From the NCBI RefSeq assembly GCF_000368925.1, contig NZ_KB849756.1, positions 576,288 to 592,299 on the forward strand: a stretch of DNA of 16,012 nt. Direction: 5' to 3'. The position numbers were made by a program, and so were the translations under genes. This DNA comes from Acinetobacter bereziniae LMG 1003 = CIP 70.12 (GTDB taxonomy: Bacteria > Pseudomonadota > Gammaproteobacteria > Pseudomonadales > Moraxellaceae). The notes below the pieces were generated by a model, which did not search any database, had not been told where the DNA came from, and saw nothing but the letters and a program-made list of their open reading frames with translations. Of this stretch, positions 7,634 to 15,700 are shown in pieces. Numbering within the stretch: position 1 is the stretch's first letter; each line of letters begins with the position of its first letter.

Positions 7634-7993
7634 ATGACTTCATTAAACCGAAAAGAATGGCATGAGACTTTTCTGAAAATGGTCGCTTCGGCAAGTATGA
7701 TCACCTTCATTATCTATATGAGCTGTTTGATTATCTACATATTATTGTCACAAATTAGTCAATATTTTATCGTTCAAAACATAGTGAGTAGCTTTAGTTT
7801 TATCAGCTTGTTTATCTTAACCATGCAAACATTACGTTCAATGTACCATGTCTATTATTTACCTTTAATGAATAGTTGTGCGCATACTTATCAAAAATTA
7901 ATTTTCTTTTGTAGTAGCTTTTCTATTGCTCTCATTGTATTAAGTTCTTTTTTCTTCAATTTTACCCAAATGTTAAAAACCTATTACAACTAG
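7634..7993 (+). CDS. Small three-helix membrane protein of unknown function
   Basis: I do not recognise this family. The 119-residue product from ATG 7634 (MTSLNRKEWHETFLK) has a short polar N-terminus followed by three hydrophobic segments at about 17-40, 47-65 and 85-108. Tyrosines and serines are frequent and the C-terminus is short and polar (FTQMLKTYYN). An in-frame ATG at 7523 would add 37 residues, but these look non-coding and AT-rich. A purine-rich AAAAAAGAGC lies about nine bases before ATG 7634. The gene is divergent from pstS, with 354 bases between the starts; a perfect small hairpin CGACAT-TTC-ATGTCG (7560-7574) lies in its leader. No catalytic motif is visible. It is probably an inner-membrane protein restricted to close relatives. 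Confidence 0.65.
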   Translation: MTSLNRKEWHETFLKMVASASMITFIIYMSCLIIYILLSQISQYFIVQNIVSSFSFISLFILTMQTLRSMYHVYYLPLMNSCAHTYQKLIFFCSSFSIALIVLSSFFFNFTQMLKTYYN

Positions 7994-8133
7994 CATATTT
8001 TTGAACAACTGATTGTTTTAACTTGATCTACTGTACTGTTCTAATTTTTGCAAATATTGATCGCAATAATTGAAATTTCTAAGAACACTGGATTCTTTTA
8101 TATTCAAATCAATTCTAAACAGAAGATTTGTAT

Positions 8134-9186
8134 ATGAATAGTCGCACAGAATACATGTTTCATTCCGAATTTCCTGTCCATATGACTTTTTCGCAACAGG
8201 ATTGGTTGTTATTGGCACAGTATTGGTATCCAATTGCTTTAGCACGTGATATATCAGAACAACCTCAAGCTACCATGTTATTGGATATGCCTTTGGTCAT
8301 CTACAAATTTAATCATGAGATTATTGTTGCAAAGGATGCCTGCCCACATCGAGGCGTACCGTTAAGTCTTGGTACACATGATGGTCAAGGGGTTGTTTGT
8401 CGTTATCATGGTTTACGCTTTGGTGAGAAAGGTAAATGCAATCGAATTCCTGCCCACCCAAACCATAAAATATCAGATCGTTTTCACTTGAGAACTTATC
8501 CAACCATTGAACGATATGGATTAATCTGGTGCTGTTTATTGGCAGATGAACAAGATAGCCCAAATATTCCCGATATGCCTTATTGGGATCAAGCAAAATA
8601 TCAACAATTGGTTTGCCCTTGGATTGATTTAAAGTGTTTTGCGGGTAGACAATTGGAAGGATTTATTGACGTCGCTCATTTTGCTTGGGTTCATGCTGAT
8701 ACATTTGGAGATCCAGAGCATCCTGAGGTAGCTGACTATACAACTCAAGAAACCCATTATGGCTTCAGTGCTGATTATCTTAGTCATGTTGGACGTTATC
8801 CAATTGGCTTAGATCAATTCGGACAAGAAGGGTTTCAATGGTTACGTCATTTTGAGGTTCATTTACCATTTACAGCAACACTCACAATACATTTTCCCAA
8901 TGATTGCAAACAAGTCATCATGAATGCTGCCTCACCAATGACGGCACGAAGCACACGATTATTTGCCCCAATTTGTCGTAACTACGATAAAGATTTACCC
9001 ATAGAAGAAGCCTATGAATACAACCTTAAGATTTTTGAAGAAGACCGCTTGATTGTTGAAACGCAGAAACCAGAATATTTACCTTTAGACCTGTCCATGG
9101 AAGCACACTTTCCTGCTGATCGCAGTTCAAGCATGTATAGAAAGCTGCTTAGAAAAGCTGGATTTAGTCAAATACTCGCTGCCTAG
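8134..9186 (+). CDS. Rieske non-heme iron oxygenase (ring-hydroxylating/demethylase type, alpha-subunit-like)
   Basis: A 350-residue oxygenase with an N-terminal Rieske [2Fe-2S] domain: C70-P-H72, then 16 residues, then C89-x2-H92 (CPHRG and CRYHG). A C-terminal catalytic domain carries the mononuclear iron site D179-x2-H182-x4-H187 (DVAHFAWVH), with D304 in FEEDRLIVE as the probable third ligand. D179 would be the bridging aspartate between neighbouring subunits. The length and single-component layout resemble the VanA/PaO/CAO-like group, which demethylates or hydroxylates aromatic or cyclic substrates using electrons from a separate reductase. No reductase or ferredoxin gene is nearby, so the partner must be encoded elsewhere. 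The start is ATG 8134 with AGAAGA about eight bases upstream. ATG 8155 and 8182 are less likely. The substrate cannot be predicted. Confidence 0.88.
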   Translation: MNSRTEYMFHSEFPVHMTFSQQDWLLLAQYWYPIALARDISEQPQATMLLDMPLVIYKFNHEIIVAKDACPHRGVPLSLGTHDGQGVVCRYHGLRFGEKGKCNRIPAHPNHKISDRFHLRTYPTIERYGLIWCCLLADEQDSPNIPDMPYWDQAKYQQLVCPWIDLKCFAGRQLEGFIDVAHFAWVHADTFGDPEHPEVADYTTQETHYGFSADYLSHVGRYPIGLDQFGQEGFQWLRHFEVHLPFTATLTIHFPNDCKQVIMNAASPMTARSTRLFAPICRNYDKDLPIEEAYEYNLKIFEEDRLIVETQKPEYLPLDLSMEAHFPADRSSSMYRKLLRKAGFSQILAA

Positions 9187-9209
9187 CTCAATTAAATATT
9201 AACTTTAAG

Positions 9210-9232
9210 AAAGAGGTCTTGATGACTTCTTT
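9210..9232 (+). terminator. Weak terminator-like hairpin after the Rieske gene
   Basis: AAAGAGGTC-TTGAT-GACTTCTTT forms a 9-bp stem with one G-U pair, 24 bases past the stop, followed by a short T-rich tail (TTAACTTTA). It is plausible but weaker than the other terminators in the window. Confidence 0.45.
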
Positions 9233-9330
9233 TAACTTTATATAAGTAGGTTTCACGATCCTTCATTTCTCGATTTAACGATAAGGACGATTGAGAATGC
9301 TTAAATTTAATCCAAAAGCTTTTATTAAAA

Positions 9331-9358
9331 TTGCACTCTTCTTTTAAACGATTAAAAT
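9331..9358 (+). promoter_or_regulatory. Promoter of the O-methyltransferase gene
   Basis: TTGCAC (9331-9336) and TAAAAT (9353-9358) are separated by 16 bases. The predicted start near 9365 leaves a leader of about 27 bases before ATG 9392. Confidence 0.55.
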
Positions 9359-9391
9359 GCATCTAACACAGATCCAATGAGGTGGTAGAAC

Positions 9392-10057
9392 ATGCAACAA
9401 ATGTGGTCAGACATCGATGCTTATATCGAATCACATTTAATTCCTGAAGATCCGATCCTCACACAAACATTAAAAAATACTGCGGATAAAGGCTTTCCAG
9501 ACCATCTCGCTGTTGCTGCAAATCAAGGCATGCTGTTGCAAATGCTGATTCAAATGAACAAATGTAAACGTGTTTTAGAGTTAGGGACTTTTGCAGCATA
9601 TAGCACCATGTGGTTAGCGCGTGCTCTACCTGAAGATGGTTATATTTTAACAATTGAAGGACGTGATACGCATGCAGCTTTAGGTCAAGAAAATATTGAC
9701 CTCGCAAAACTTAAACAAACTGTTGAATTAAAGTGTGGGCGTGCTGCTGATATTTTAAAAGCTTTGCCTGAAGATACTGCGCCTTTTGACTTTATTTTTG
9801 TCGATGCAGATAAACAAAGTTATCCTGAATATTTAGAATTAAGCTTAAAGCGATCACATTCAGGTACAGTGATTGTTTTGGATAATGTGATCCGCGCAGG
9901 TGATATTCTTGATCCAAATAACATTAAACCAAGCATTGAAGGCATTCGGGATATGTATAAAGCGATGCAGAATCACCCCCAAATTTTATCATGCACAGCT
10001 TTACAAACAGTAGGCAGTAAAGGGCATGATGGATTTGCAATTGCGATCGTCAAATAA
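9392..10057 (+). CDS. Class I SAM-dependent O-methyltransferase (COMT/CCoAOMT-like)
   Basis: A 221-residue soluble methyltransferase of the Methyltransf_3 group, which uses S-adenosylmethionine and a divalent metal to methylate hydroxyl groups of catechol-like or caffeoyl-type substrates. Visible elements are motif I VLELGTFAAYSTMWLA (61-76), the acidic residue after strand 2 (TIEG, E89) that binds the SAM ribose, FVDADKQSYPEY (136-147) with metal-binding D138, and LDNV (163-166) with D164/N165. The full family length is present. The start is well defined by TGAGGTGG (9378-9385), with a six-base spacer. It follows the Rieske gene by 205 bases but has its own promoter, so shared metabolism is only a guess. 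The physiological substrate is unknown. Confidence 0.9.
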   Translation: MQQMWSDIDAYIESHLIPEDPILTQTLKNTADKGFPDHLAVAANQGMLLQMLIQMNKCKRVLELGTFAAYSTMWLARALPEDGYILTIEGRDTHAALGQENIDLAKLKQTVELKCGRAADILKALPEDTAPFDFIFVDADKQSYPEYLELSLKRSHSGTVIVLDNVIRAGDILDPNNIKPSIEGIRDMYKAMQNHPQILSCTALQTVGSKGHDGFAIAIVK

Positions 10058-10094
10058 ATATTCAAATACCCTGCTGAAATACAGATGTAATGAC

Positions 10095-10127
10095 AAAAGA
10101 CCGCCAGTTCAAAATGGTGGTTTTTTA
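10095..10127 (+). terminator. Rho-independent terminator of the O-methyltransferase gene
   Basis: AAAAGACCGCCA-GTTCAAAA-TGGTGGTTTTTT forms a stem with an internal G-U pair and a long T run, about 40 bases after the stop codon. Confidence 0.82.
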
Positions 10128-10172
10128 TTGCCTAATTTTCTACTAAAATTTAGGTCATAATTTTTTTTCTTA

Positions 10173-10213
10173 AAGTTATCCCCTGAACTTGTTTGTAGAA
10201 TTGTGGATAACTT
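10173..10213. promoter_or_regulatory. Inverted pair of DnaA-box-like sequences
   Basis: TGTGGATAA at 10202-10210 is a perfect DnaA-box consensus (TTATCCACA on the other strand). TTATCCCCT at 10176-10184 is a near match in the opposite orientation. They lie within 9-base inverted arms AAGTTATCC (10173-10181) and GGATAACTT (10205-10213), 23 bases apart. No dnaA, dnaN or gidA-type origin genes are nearby, so this is not the chromosome origin. A role in DnaA titration or regulation is possible. Confidence 0.4.
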
Positions 10214-10341
10214 ATGTATTACCAAATAACTCAATGAAAAATAATATATTTTAATGATAGATTAATTTTCAACCAGTTAAATTCATTACAGTTTCAAAAG
10301 CACTTGCTTTTAGAAATGCAAGATTTATTCAAAATTTTTTA

Positions 10342-10385
10342 ATAGAAAAAAGCCATAAGTTCTCTGATTTATGGCTTTTTTCTAT
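10342..10385. terminator. Bidirectional terminator between the O-methyltransferase and usp genes
   Basis: A perfect 17-base inverted repeat (10342-10358 and 10369-10385, core AAAAAAGCCATAA/TTATGGCTTTTTT) with a 10-base loop. It has T runs on both strands, so it ends the minus-strand usp transcript (stop at 10471, 86 bases before) and backs up the plus-strand terminator at 10095-10127. The rest of the 10058-10470 gap holds only the DnaA-like boxes and AT-rich DNA. Confidence 0.88.
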
Positions 10386-10470
10386 GTTGATAATCGCAGG
10401 AACTTGGATAGAGAAAAATGTAATCAATATTCAAAAAAAGCTAATTTCATGATCACATTTTTCAGTCTCA

Positions 10471-11313
10471 TTATTTAGTCACCAACAACGGAACAGCCGA
10501 ATTCCTAAAAATTGTCGTTGTCACGCTGCCCAAGAAAAATTGATGTATTTTACTGTGGCTAAATGCGCCTAATACAATTAATTGGATTTGATGTTGATTT
10601 TGATAATCCAAAATATTTTCAGCAACATCCCCGTAACGATATTCAACAACAACGTCTAAGCCTGCATCTTTTAACCGTTGTGCGGGTTCATTGAGGATTT
10701 CAGGATGATCTCCCACATAAAGTAAATGGCATTGTAAAAGTTTTAATAAGTCACTTTTTTCTACACGTTTCAGCATTTTTTGGCATGCTTCAGAAAGTTC
10801 ATAAGCAAAAATAAAACGTGTTGGTGGTTTAAAAGTTTGACCTACTGTCAATACCGTACTTTTAGCACCACGAATGAAATTCTCTACATTACTTCCCAGT
10901 GTTTTATTTTTTTCAGCTGAACGCTCGCCAACTCGACCAATGACTGCAATATCATCCTCAGTCAACTCATTAAAGCTTTGCTCAAGAAAATCACCTTTCG
11001 CCTGAATTCGCCCAGGGGTAATACCATACTTTTCCTGAATCATTTCAGAAATATGTTCAAGAAGATTATTACTATAATCGAGTGCTAATTCACTTTGTTT
11101 TTGCTCAAGTTCTGCAAGCTCTTTGAGTAACATTGCATTACTTTCAAAACCGATTACCCCACTAATTTCCCCTAAATGATAACTTGCAGGGTAATAGTCT
11201 AATACTTGCAATAAAACCAGTTGTCGACCAGTTTTCTGAGCAATCCAAGCTGCTGCTTCTGCCAATGCATTAATACAAGGAGAAGAGTCAATACAAGCAA
11301 CTACTCTATTCAT
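10471..11313 (-). CDS. Tandem-domain universal stress protein
   Basis: A 280-residue cytoplasmic protein with two UspA-type alpha/beta domains. The first (about 1-140) starts MNRVVACIDSS and ends with VIGRVGE through LGSNVENFIRGAKSTVLTVG. The second (about 150-280) ends LIVLGAFSHSK through FFLGSVTTTIFRNSAVPLLV. The Usp nucleotide-binding pattern G-x2-G-x9-G-S/T is only approximate: one extra residue in the first domain, and Ser in place of the second Gly in the second domain, though the terminal GS(V)T is kept. ATP binding is therefore uncertain. The start ATG 11313 has GTGAGG six bases upstream; a GTG at 11325 is part of that ribosome binding site. UspE-like roles in stress survival are known for the family. 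Two palindromes lie in its upstream region. Confidence 0.88.
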   Translation of the reverse strand: MNRVVACIDSSPCINALAEAAAWIAQKTGRQLVLLQVLDYYPASYHLGEISGVIGFESNAMLLKELAELEQKQSELALDYSNNLLEHISEMIQEKYGITPGRIQAKGDFLEQSFNELTEDDIAVIGRVGERSAEKNKTLGSNVENFIRGAKSTVLTVGQTFKPPTRFIFAYELSEACQKMLKRVEKSDLLKLLQCHLLYVGDHPEILNEPAQRLKDAGLDVVVEYRYGDVAENILDYQNQHQIQLIVLGAFSHSKIHQFFLGSVTTTIFRNSAVPLLVTK

Positions 11314-11328
11314 TTTTAACCTCACTTT

Positions 11329-11422
11329 GGCGATATCGCCTTGGGTCTATTTGATTTTAAATTAGCATAAGTTTCTATAAAATTGGACAGCTTTATGTAA
11401 TTAATTCCATAATTTAATTATG
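11329..11422 (-). promoter_or_regulatory. Palindromes upstream of the usp gene
   Basis: GGCGATATCGCC (11329-11340) is a perfect GC-rich 12-base palindrome a few bases before the ribosome binding site. CATAATT-T-AATTATG (11408-11422) is a perfect 15-base one further upstream. Both could be operators. The first could also be an RNA feature in the leader. No convincing -35/-10 pair was identified. Confidence 0.4.
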
Positions 11423-11442
11423 TATTTGTACAAATTGTGCGG

Positions 11443-12060
11443 TTATTCACGGTAACGAATCAATTGCGCTGGATTGCCTGCGACGATTTCTCGTTCAGCA
11501 ATATTTTTAGTTACCATACTATTCATACCCACTACAGCATGTGAGGCAATTTTAATTCCATCCTTGATGCCGACATGTGCACCCAACCAAACATCTTGAC
11601 CAATTTCAATGCCCTTAGAACTTACTGCTTGTTGATAAATTGGTTGGTCCAACGCCATACCGTGATCAAATGCGTAGAGATGACAATAGGCTGCGATTCG
11701 TACTTGGTCATGTAATTTAATCCCTGCACGACCTCCATCTAAAATACAGTGATGATTAATCGCAACCTCACTGCCAATTTCTAAAGGACCATGTAAGGTA
11801 CAATCAGCTGCAATAAAGGTATTGTCTCCAATACTAATTTTTCGTCCTGGCTCAGCAAAGATATGTGCAAGCGGAGATATAAAGCAATTTTCTCCGATTT
11901 CGACAGTTTCCATTTCCATTAAATATGTTTGATATTCTTGTTGCCACTGTTCAGCCCAAATTCGATTTTTCGGCTTAAGTGAATAATATAGCCAAGGCAT
12001 ATAATTTAAACGGTGTTTATGCTGTTCTCGATATTTTAATAATGGATCTTGTTCAGTCAT
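11443..12060 (-). CDS. Hexapeptide-repeat acyltransferase (LacA/NodL-like)
   Basis: A 205-residue left-handed parallel beta-helix acyltransferase, probably a trimer using acetyl-CoA or another acyl donor. Isoleucine-rich hexapeptide repeats run from about 53 to 185 (VEIGENCFISPLAHIF, ISIGDNTFIAADCTL, LEIGSEVAINHHCIL, IEIGQDVWLGAHVGI, IASHAVVGMNSMVTK). AFDHG (130-134) holds the probable catalytic His133. The closing GNPAQLIR (195-202) is a family signature. The N-terminal 50 residues are polar/aromatic (MPWLYYSLKPKN) and not recognised. The start is ATG 12060, which overlaps the yigZ stop by eight bases; ATG 12069 is possible but has no ribosome binding site. Coupling to yigZ is likely. The acceptor (sugar, polysaccharide or other) is not predictable. 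Confidence 0.85.
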   Translation of the reverse strand: MTEQDPLLKYREQHKHRLNYMPWLYYSLKPKNRIWAEQWQQEYQTYLMEMETVEIGENCFISPLAHIFAEPGRKISIGDNTFIAADCTLHGPLEIGSEVAINHHCILDGGRAGIKLHDQVRIAAYCHLYAFDHGMALDQPIYQQAVSSKGIEIGQDVWLGAHVGIKDGIKIASHAVVGMNSMVTKNIAEREIVAGNPAQLIRYRE

Positions 12061-12649
12061 TGCTTTCATCCATTAATTTAAGTTGTTCACGTCCACGTGT
12101 AACATCTTGAATTTTTAAACGTACTGGATCGAGTTGATGTATTTGCAACAATGCTTCGACCTCGACACCCTCAGCAGTATATTGTTCATTGTATTCAATA
12201 TGTTGTGTGTTTAATTCATATTGAAATATTGCCCACTCATTGAATTGACATTGAAAATATATTTTTTTCTTTTCAATCAGTTCTATTTTTTCTGCCGAGA
12301 CCAAACACTGCCCTGCACAGCCTCCATAAGCACGAACCAAGCCACCTGTACCTAACTTGATACCACCGTACCATCGATTGACCAATACAATTGAATTGGT
12401 TAAATCATTTCCTTCAATGGTTGCAAGAATCGGGCGACCTGCTGTACCTGAAGGTTCACCGTCATCATTAAAACGAACATTGTGTCCTATTTTCCATGCC
12501 CAGCACTGATGAGTGGTTGTAGGATCTAAATGCTTTTCTAAAAACATTTTAACCTGTTGTTCATTTTCAACTGGCGCTGCAATGGCTTGAAATCGACTTT
12601 TTTTGATCTCTTCTTCAAAAAACGTTTCGGATGCAAGTGTAAAAACCAT
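12053..12649 (-). CDS. yigZ: YigZ/IMPACT (UPF0029) family protein
   Basis: A 198-residue cytoplasmic protein of the conserved YigZ/IMPACT family. The signature blocks are FNDDGEPSGTAGRPIL (61-76) and VNRWYGGIKLGTGGLVRAYG (90-109). The C-terminal 70 residues form the second, less conserved alpha/beta domain. Its eukaryotic relative IMPACT modulates translation via GCN1. The bacterial function is not settled, and a role around ribosomes or RNA is only suggested. No strong ribosome binding site precedes ATG 12649. A TATAAT -10 (12685-12690, minus strand) lies about 36 bases upstream, so a short leader is likely. It is the first gene of a two-gene unit with the acyltransferase. Confidence 0.9.
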   Translation of the reverse strand: MVFTLASETFFEEEIKKSRFQAIAAPVENEQQVKMFLEKHLDPTTTHQCWAWKIGHNVRFNDDGEPSGTAGRPILATIEGNDLTNSIVLVNRWYGGIKLGTGGLVRAYGGCAGQCLVSAEKIELIEKKKIYFQCQFNEWAIFQYELNTQHIEYNEQYTAEGVEVEALLQIHQLDPVRLKIQDVTRGREQLKLMDESND

Positions 12650-12684
12650 AATGAAAATAAAACATTCAAACTCAATATGTTCTG

Positions 12685-12690
12685 ATTATA
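12685..12690 (-). promoter_or_regulatory. -10 element of the yigZ-acyltransferase unit
   Basis: A perfect TATAAT on the minus strand, about 36 bases before the yigZ start. A matching -35 is not obvious at 17 bases, so the promoter call is tentative. Confidence 0.4.
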
Positions 12691-12714
12691 ACGTGGATTT
12701 TAAAAATATTGGGC

Positions 12715-12744
12715 AATAAAAAACCCTAAGCGAACTTAGGGTTT
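12715..12744 (-). terminator. Rho-independent terminator of the adhesin gene
   Basis: AAACCCTAAG-CGAA-CTTAGGGTTT (12721-12744) is a perfect 10-base stem followed on the minus strand by TTTTTTATTG, 17 bases past the adhesin stop. Confidence 0.9.
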
Positions 12745-12760
12745 AAGCACAACTGGATGA

Positions 12761-15700
12761 TTAGAGAACAAGTTGATGATTTTGAAGCAGGAGTTTCAAG
12801 ATATCATCCTCTGTCTTGCCGTTAAATGCAGCACCTGATTGCGCCAAATTATCCAATTGAAGCAAATCAGTTTTTCCAGTGTAGGTAGTTCCTGCACCAT
12901 CACGATCTAGGGTGAGTGTGACATTATTGCCATCAACTCTTACACCAAGATAGTTTTTCAAATAGTTTGCTGAAGCTGTTAAGTCAGTGGTGATATTCGC
13001 GCTGTTAAAACCGATCAGTAAATCAGAAATATCAATGATGTCTGCATTCCTATCAGTGGTCACATTTCCAGCATGGAAATCTGTCCAGTGATCCGTACCA
13101 TTTCCACCCGTTGCACTTGCATTTTCTAGTACATGATAAACAAGTACATCGGAGCCACCATTACCAGTGAAACTATCATTCAGCTCACCACTAATGAGCG
13201 TATTACGTAGAGCATCACCCGTCGTAATTGCATCAATCGTCACAGTAAGTGAAGCGATATGATCTTGACCGAAAACAGTCAGCTTATAATCAAATACCTC
13301 TTGACGACCAATTTCCCCAGCCTTAGGTGTATAAACATAGCTTCCATCACTTTTCACGAATAGACTGCCATAGTCGCCTTGTATGGTAATACCGTTGTAC
13401 CCAACTTCGGTAAACTGACCATTCCCCGTATCTATGCTAAATTTAGCATAAGCATGATTATAGGTATCGTCAGTTAACATATTACCTGTGATAGGAGCCG
13501 CAGTAACTGGAGCAATATCATTATAGTGGGTAATGTTTTGATCGACTGTCACTGCTGCATTAAATGCCAGACCAGTATTTCCTGAAGCAGATGATGTAAT
13601 TGTGTAAGTTCCTGGTCCTAAATTAGGAATATCTACAGTGACTGTTCCACCTAATACCGTAAGAACAGGTGTTTGCGTAATTGTTCCGACTGTAACGCCA
13701 TTTTGATCTTTTATTGTAAGGATAATTTGTGGTGCTACACCAATTGAAAGTGCAGGTATATTTACTTTTACAACCACATGAGCGGAATCTGTATTTGCAA
13801 TACTAAATGTTGTCGGAGTATAAGTACCATTTCCACCAGCACCAAACAGACCCGATGCAACCTTAAGTTCACCTTGAGTCGATGTAACTGTTTGATGAAT
13901 ATTTGTCACAGCGCCAATCACCGCATGATCTGAATTATCAAGCACTATTGGAGCAGGAAGTGTCACATCATTTTGAGGATTTGCATTATCCCAAACCACA
14001 CCAGAGTTATCTCCATCAATACGAATATTCAAATGGGCAGTAGCTTGAGTTCCATTAAAATCTCGAATTGTATATGTGAAGGTATCTACTTTACCAATGT
14101 CCTCAGGTGCACCATTGCTTACATATTTATAATGTCCATTTGGAGATATATATAATGTTCCATAAGCCCCAACCACAACTGTATTTGCACCAGACAATGT
14201 CACAATTGGACCACCAATTTCATTTTCGACTTGTGTCACAAATGTCGTTGTATTAACTTCATCTGCACCATCTACACTTGAAATAACATTACCTTCTATG
14301 CTGCCTGAACCCAAATATTTGTTGGTTTGCGCTTGCATGGTCAACTCGACACCGCCGAACAATTGTGCAGATAAAGTTGAATCCAAAAGATTTAGTATCT
14401 GTTGTAATAAACCAGCATCCGTTGGATTTTCTTGCAATGCAATTGTATAAACACCTGGCGGCAAACTATCCACATTAATCTGACCAGAATAAGTAAATAC
14501 GGCTCCCAATAGACCTGTTGCTGTCAATTTAACGGCATCTTGCACAATAAAATATTCTTTTTGCGCGACACCATTCTCATCCAAATATTGACGCTCAAGT
14601 ACAGCATTAAATACCTTACCAGAGGTACCTAATAAAGTGCCAACAATCCCACCAAGTGCAGCATTTACAAAGCTTCCACTCACATTTACATTAATACTAG
14701 AAGTACTGTTCTCTTCAACTTCAAAATTAAATGGAACTGTGTTGCCTAAAGAAACATTAAGTCCTAGTAAATTTACGCCTAATAATTGAGAAGCTCTTCC
14801 TTGTACTCCTACATCATCACCCACGGTTTCTTGATAATTTTTAACAGTTGCAAGATCATCATTTGCAACAACCTGATCAACATAATCTGGTGGTGTTAAG
14901 TCACCAGGGTCTGCTGGTGTTCCTGCAATATTTATAATGATTTGAGCCGTATCAGATGTTGCTCCATTAGACAGCTTATAATCAAATATTTCAGTTTTTC
15001 CAACAGCCGATTCTCCAGCTGTCACAGTATAAGTAAAGACTCCTGTTAGTGTGTTAATTTCAAGACTTCCATACTCTCCTTGAATTGTAACACTACCTTG
15101 TGCAACAGGTGCACCATCTATTTCAGTGATTGAACCACCACCAATTACATCTTGACCATTTCCATTATCAGCAAAAACATTACCTGTCACTGCATAGTTT
15201 GCAAAAACCTCTTCAGTTCCAGTTACGCTAATATTTGTTTTTTCGTAAATCGTTAATAAGTTTGACAATAGAGGAGCAACAGCTGCATCAACAATGTAAT
15301 CAACTACGCTAATTGGCAATACATTTAATAGTTGGTTAACGACACTTGAAAGCGGTAAACCGAGTGTATTTACAGGAATTAAAATTGTATTGACTAAAGC
15401 GAGAACTGGAGCACCTAATGGACCAAGTACTGCATTAATTGCTGCCTCGATAGCTGCCGCATTTGAAGCACCCAGAATTTCTCCTTCGCCACCAAGGTCA
15501 GTAATCGCAACGTCTTTGAGTAAAGTTGTTAGAGCACTATCATCAGCCTGAACTGCAACCGTATAATTACCCTCAGGTAAATTAGTGAAATCAAGCTTAA
15601 TTGAGTCGTTACTATTCACGACACCAATGATTCCAATACCACCCACAGTGACAATACCACCTTGACTCGTACCACGTGCAACTTCCACTGGTCCATTGCT

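Noticed and set aside
7994..8133. Terminator and promoter between the small membrane protein and the Rieske gene
   Set aside because: Only a 5-bp hairpin (AACAA-CTGA-TTGTT) and poor -35/-10 matches are present, too weak to annotate.
9459..9707. Minus-strand open frame inside the O-methyltransferase
   Set aside because: It is a shadow of a well-supported gene, with no family features or ribosome binding site.
10173..10213. Chromosomal replication origin
   Set aside because: There are only two boxes, with no dnaA/dnaN/rpmH-type neighbours and no AT-rich 13-mer cluster.
13973..14155. Plus-strand short open frame inside the adhesin
   Set aside because: It is antisense to a conserved repeat module and has no recognisable features.
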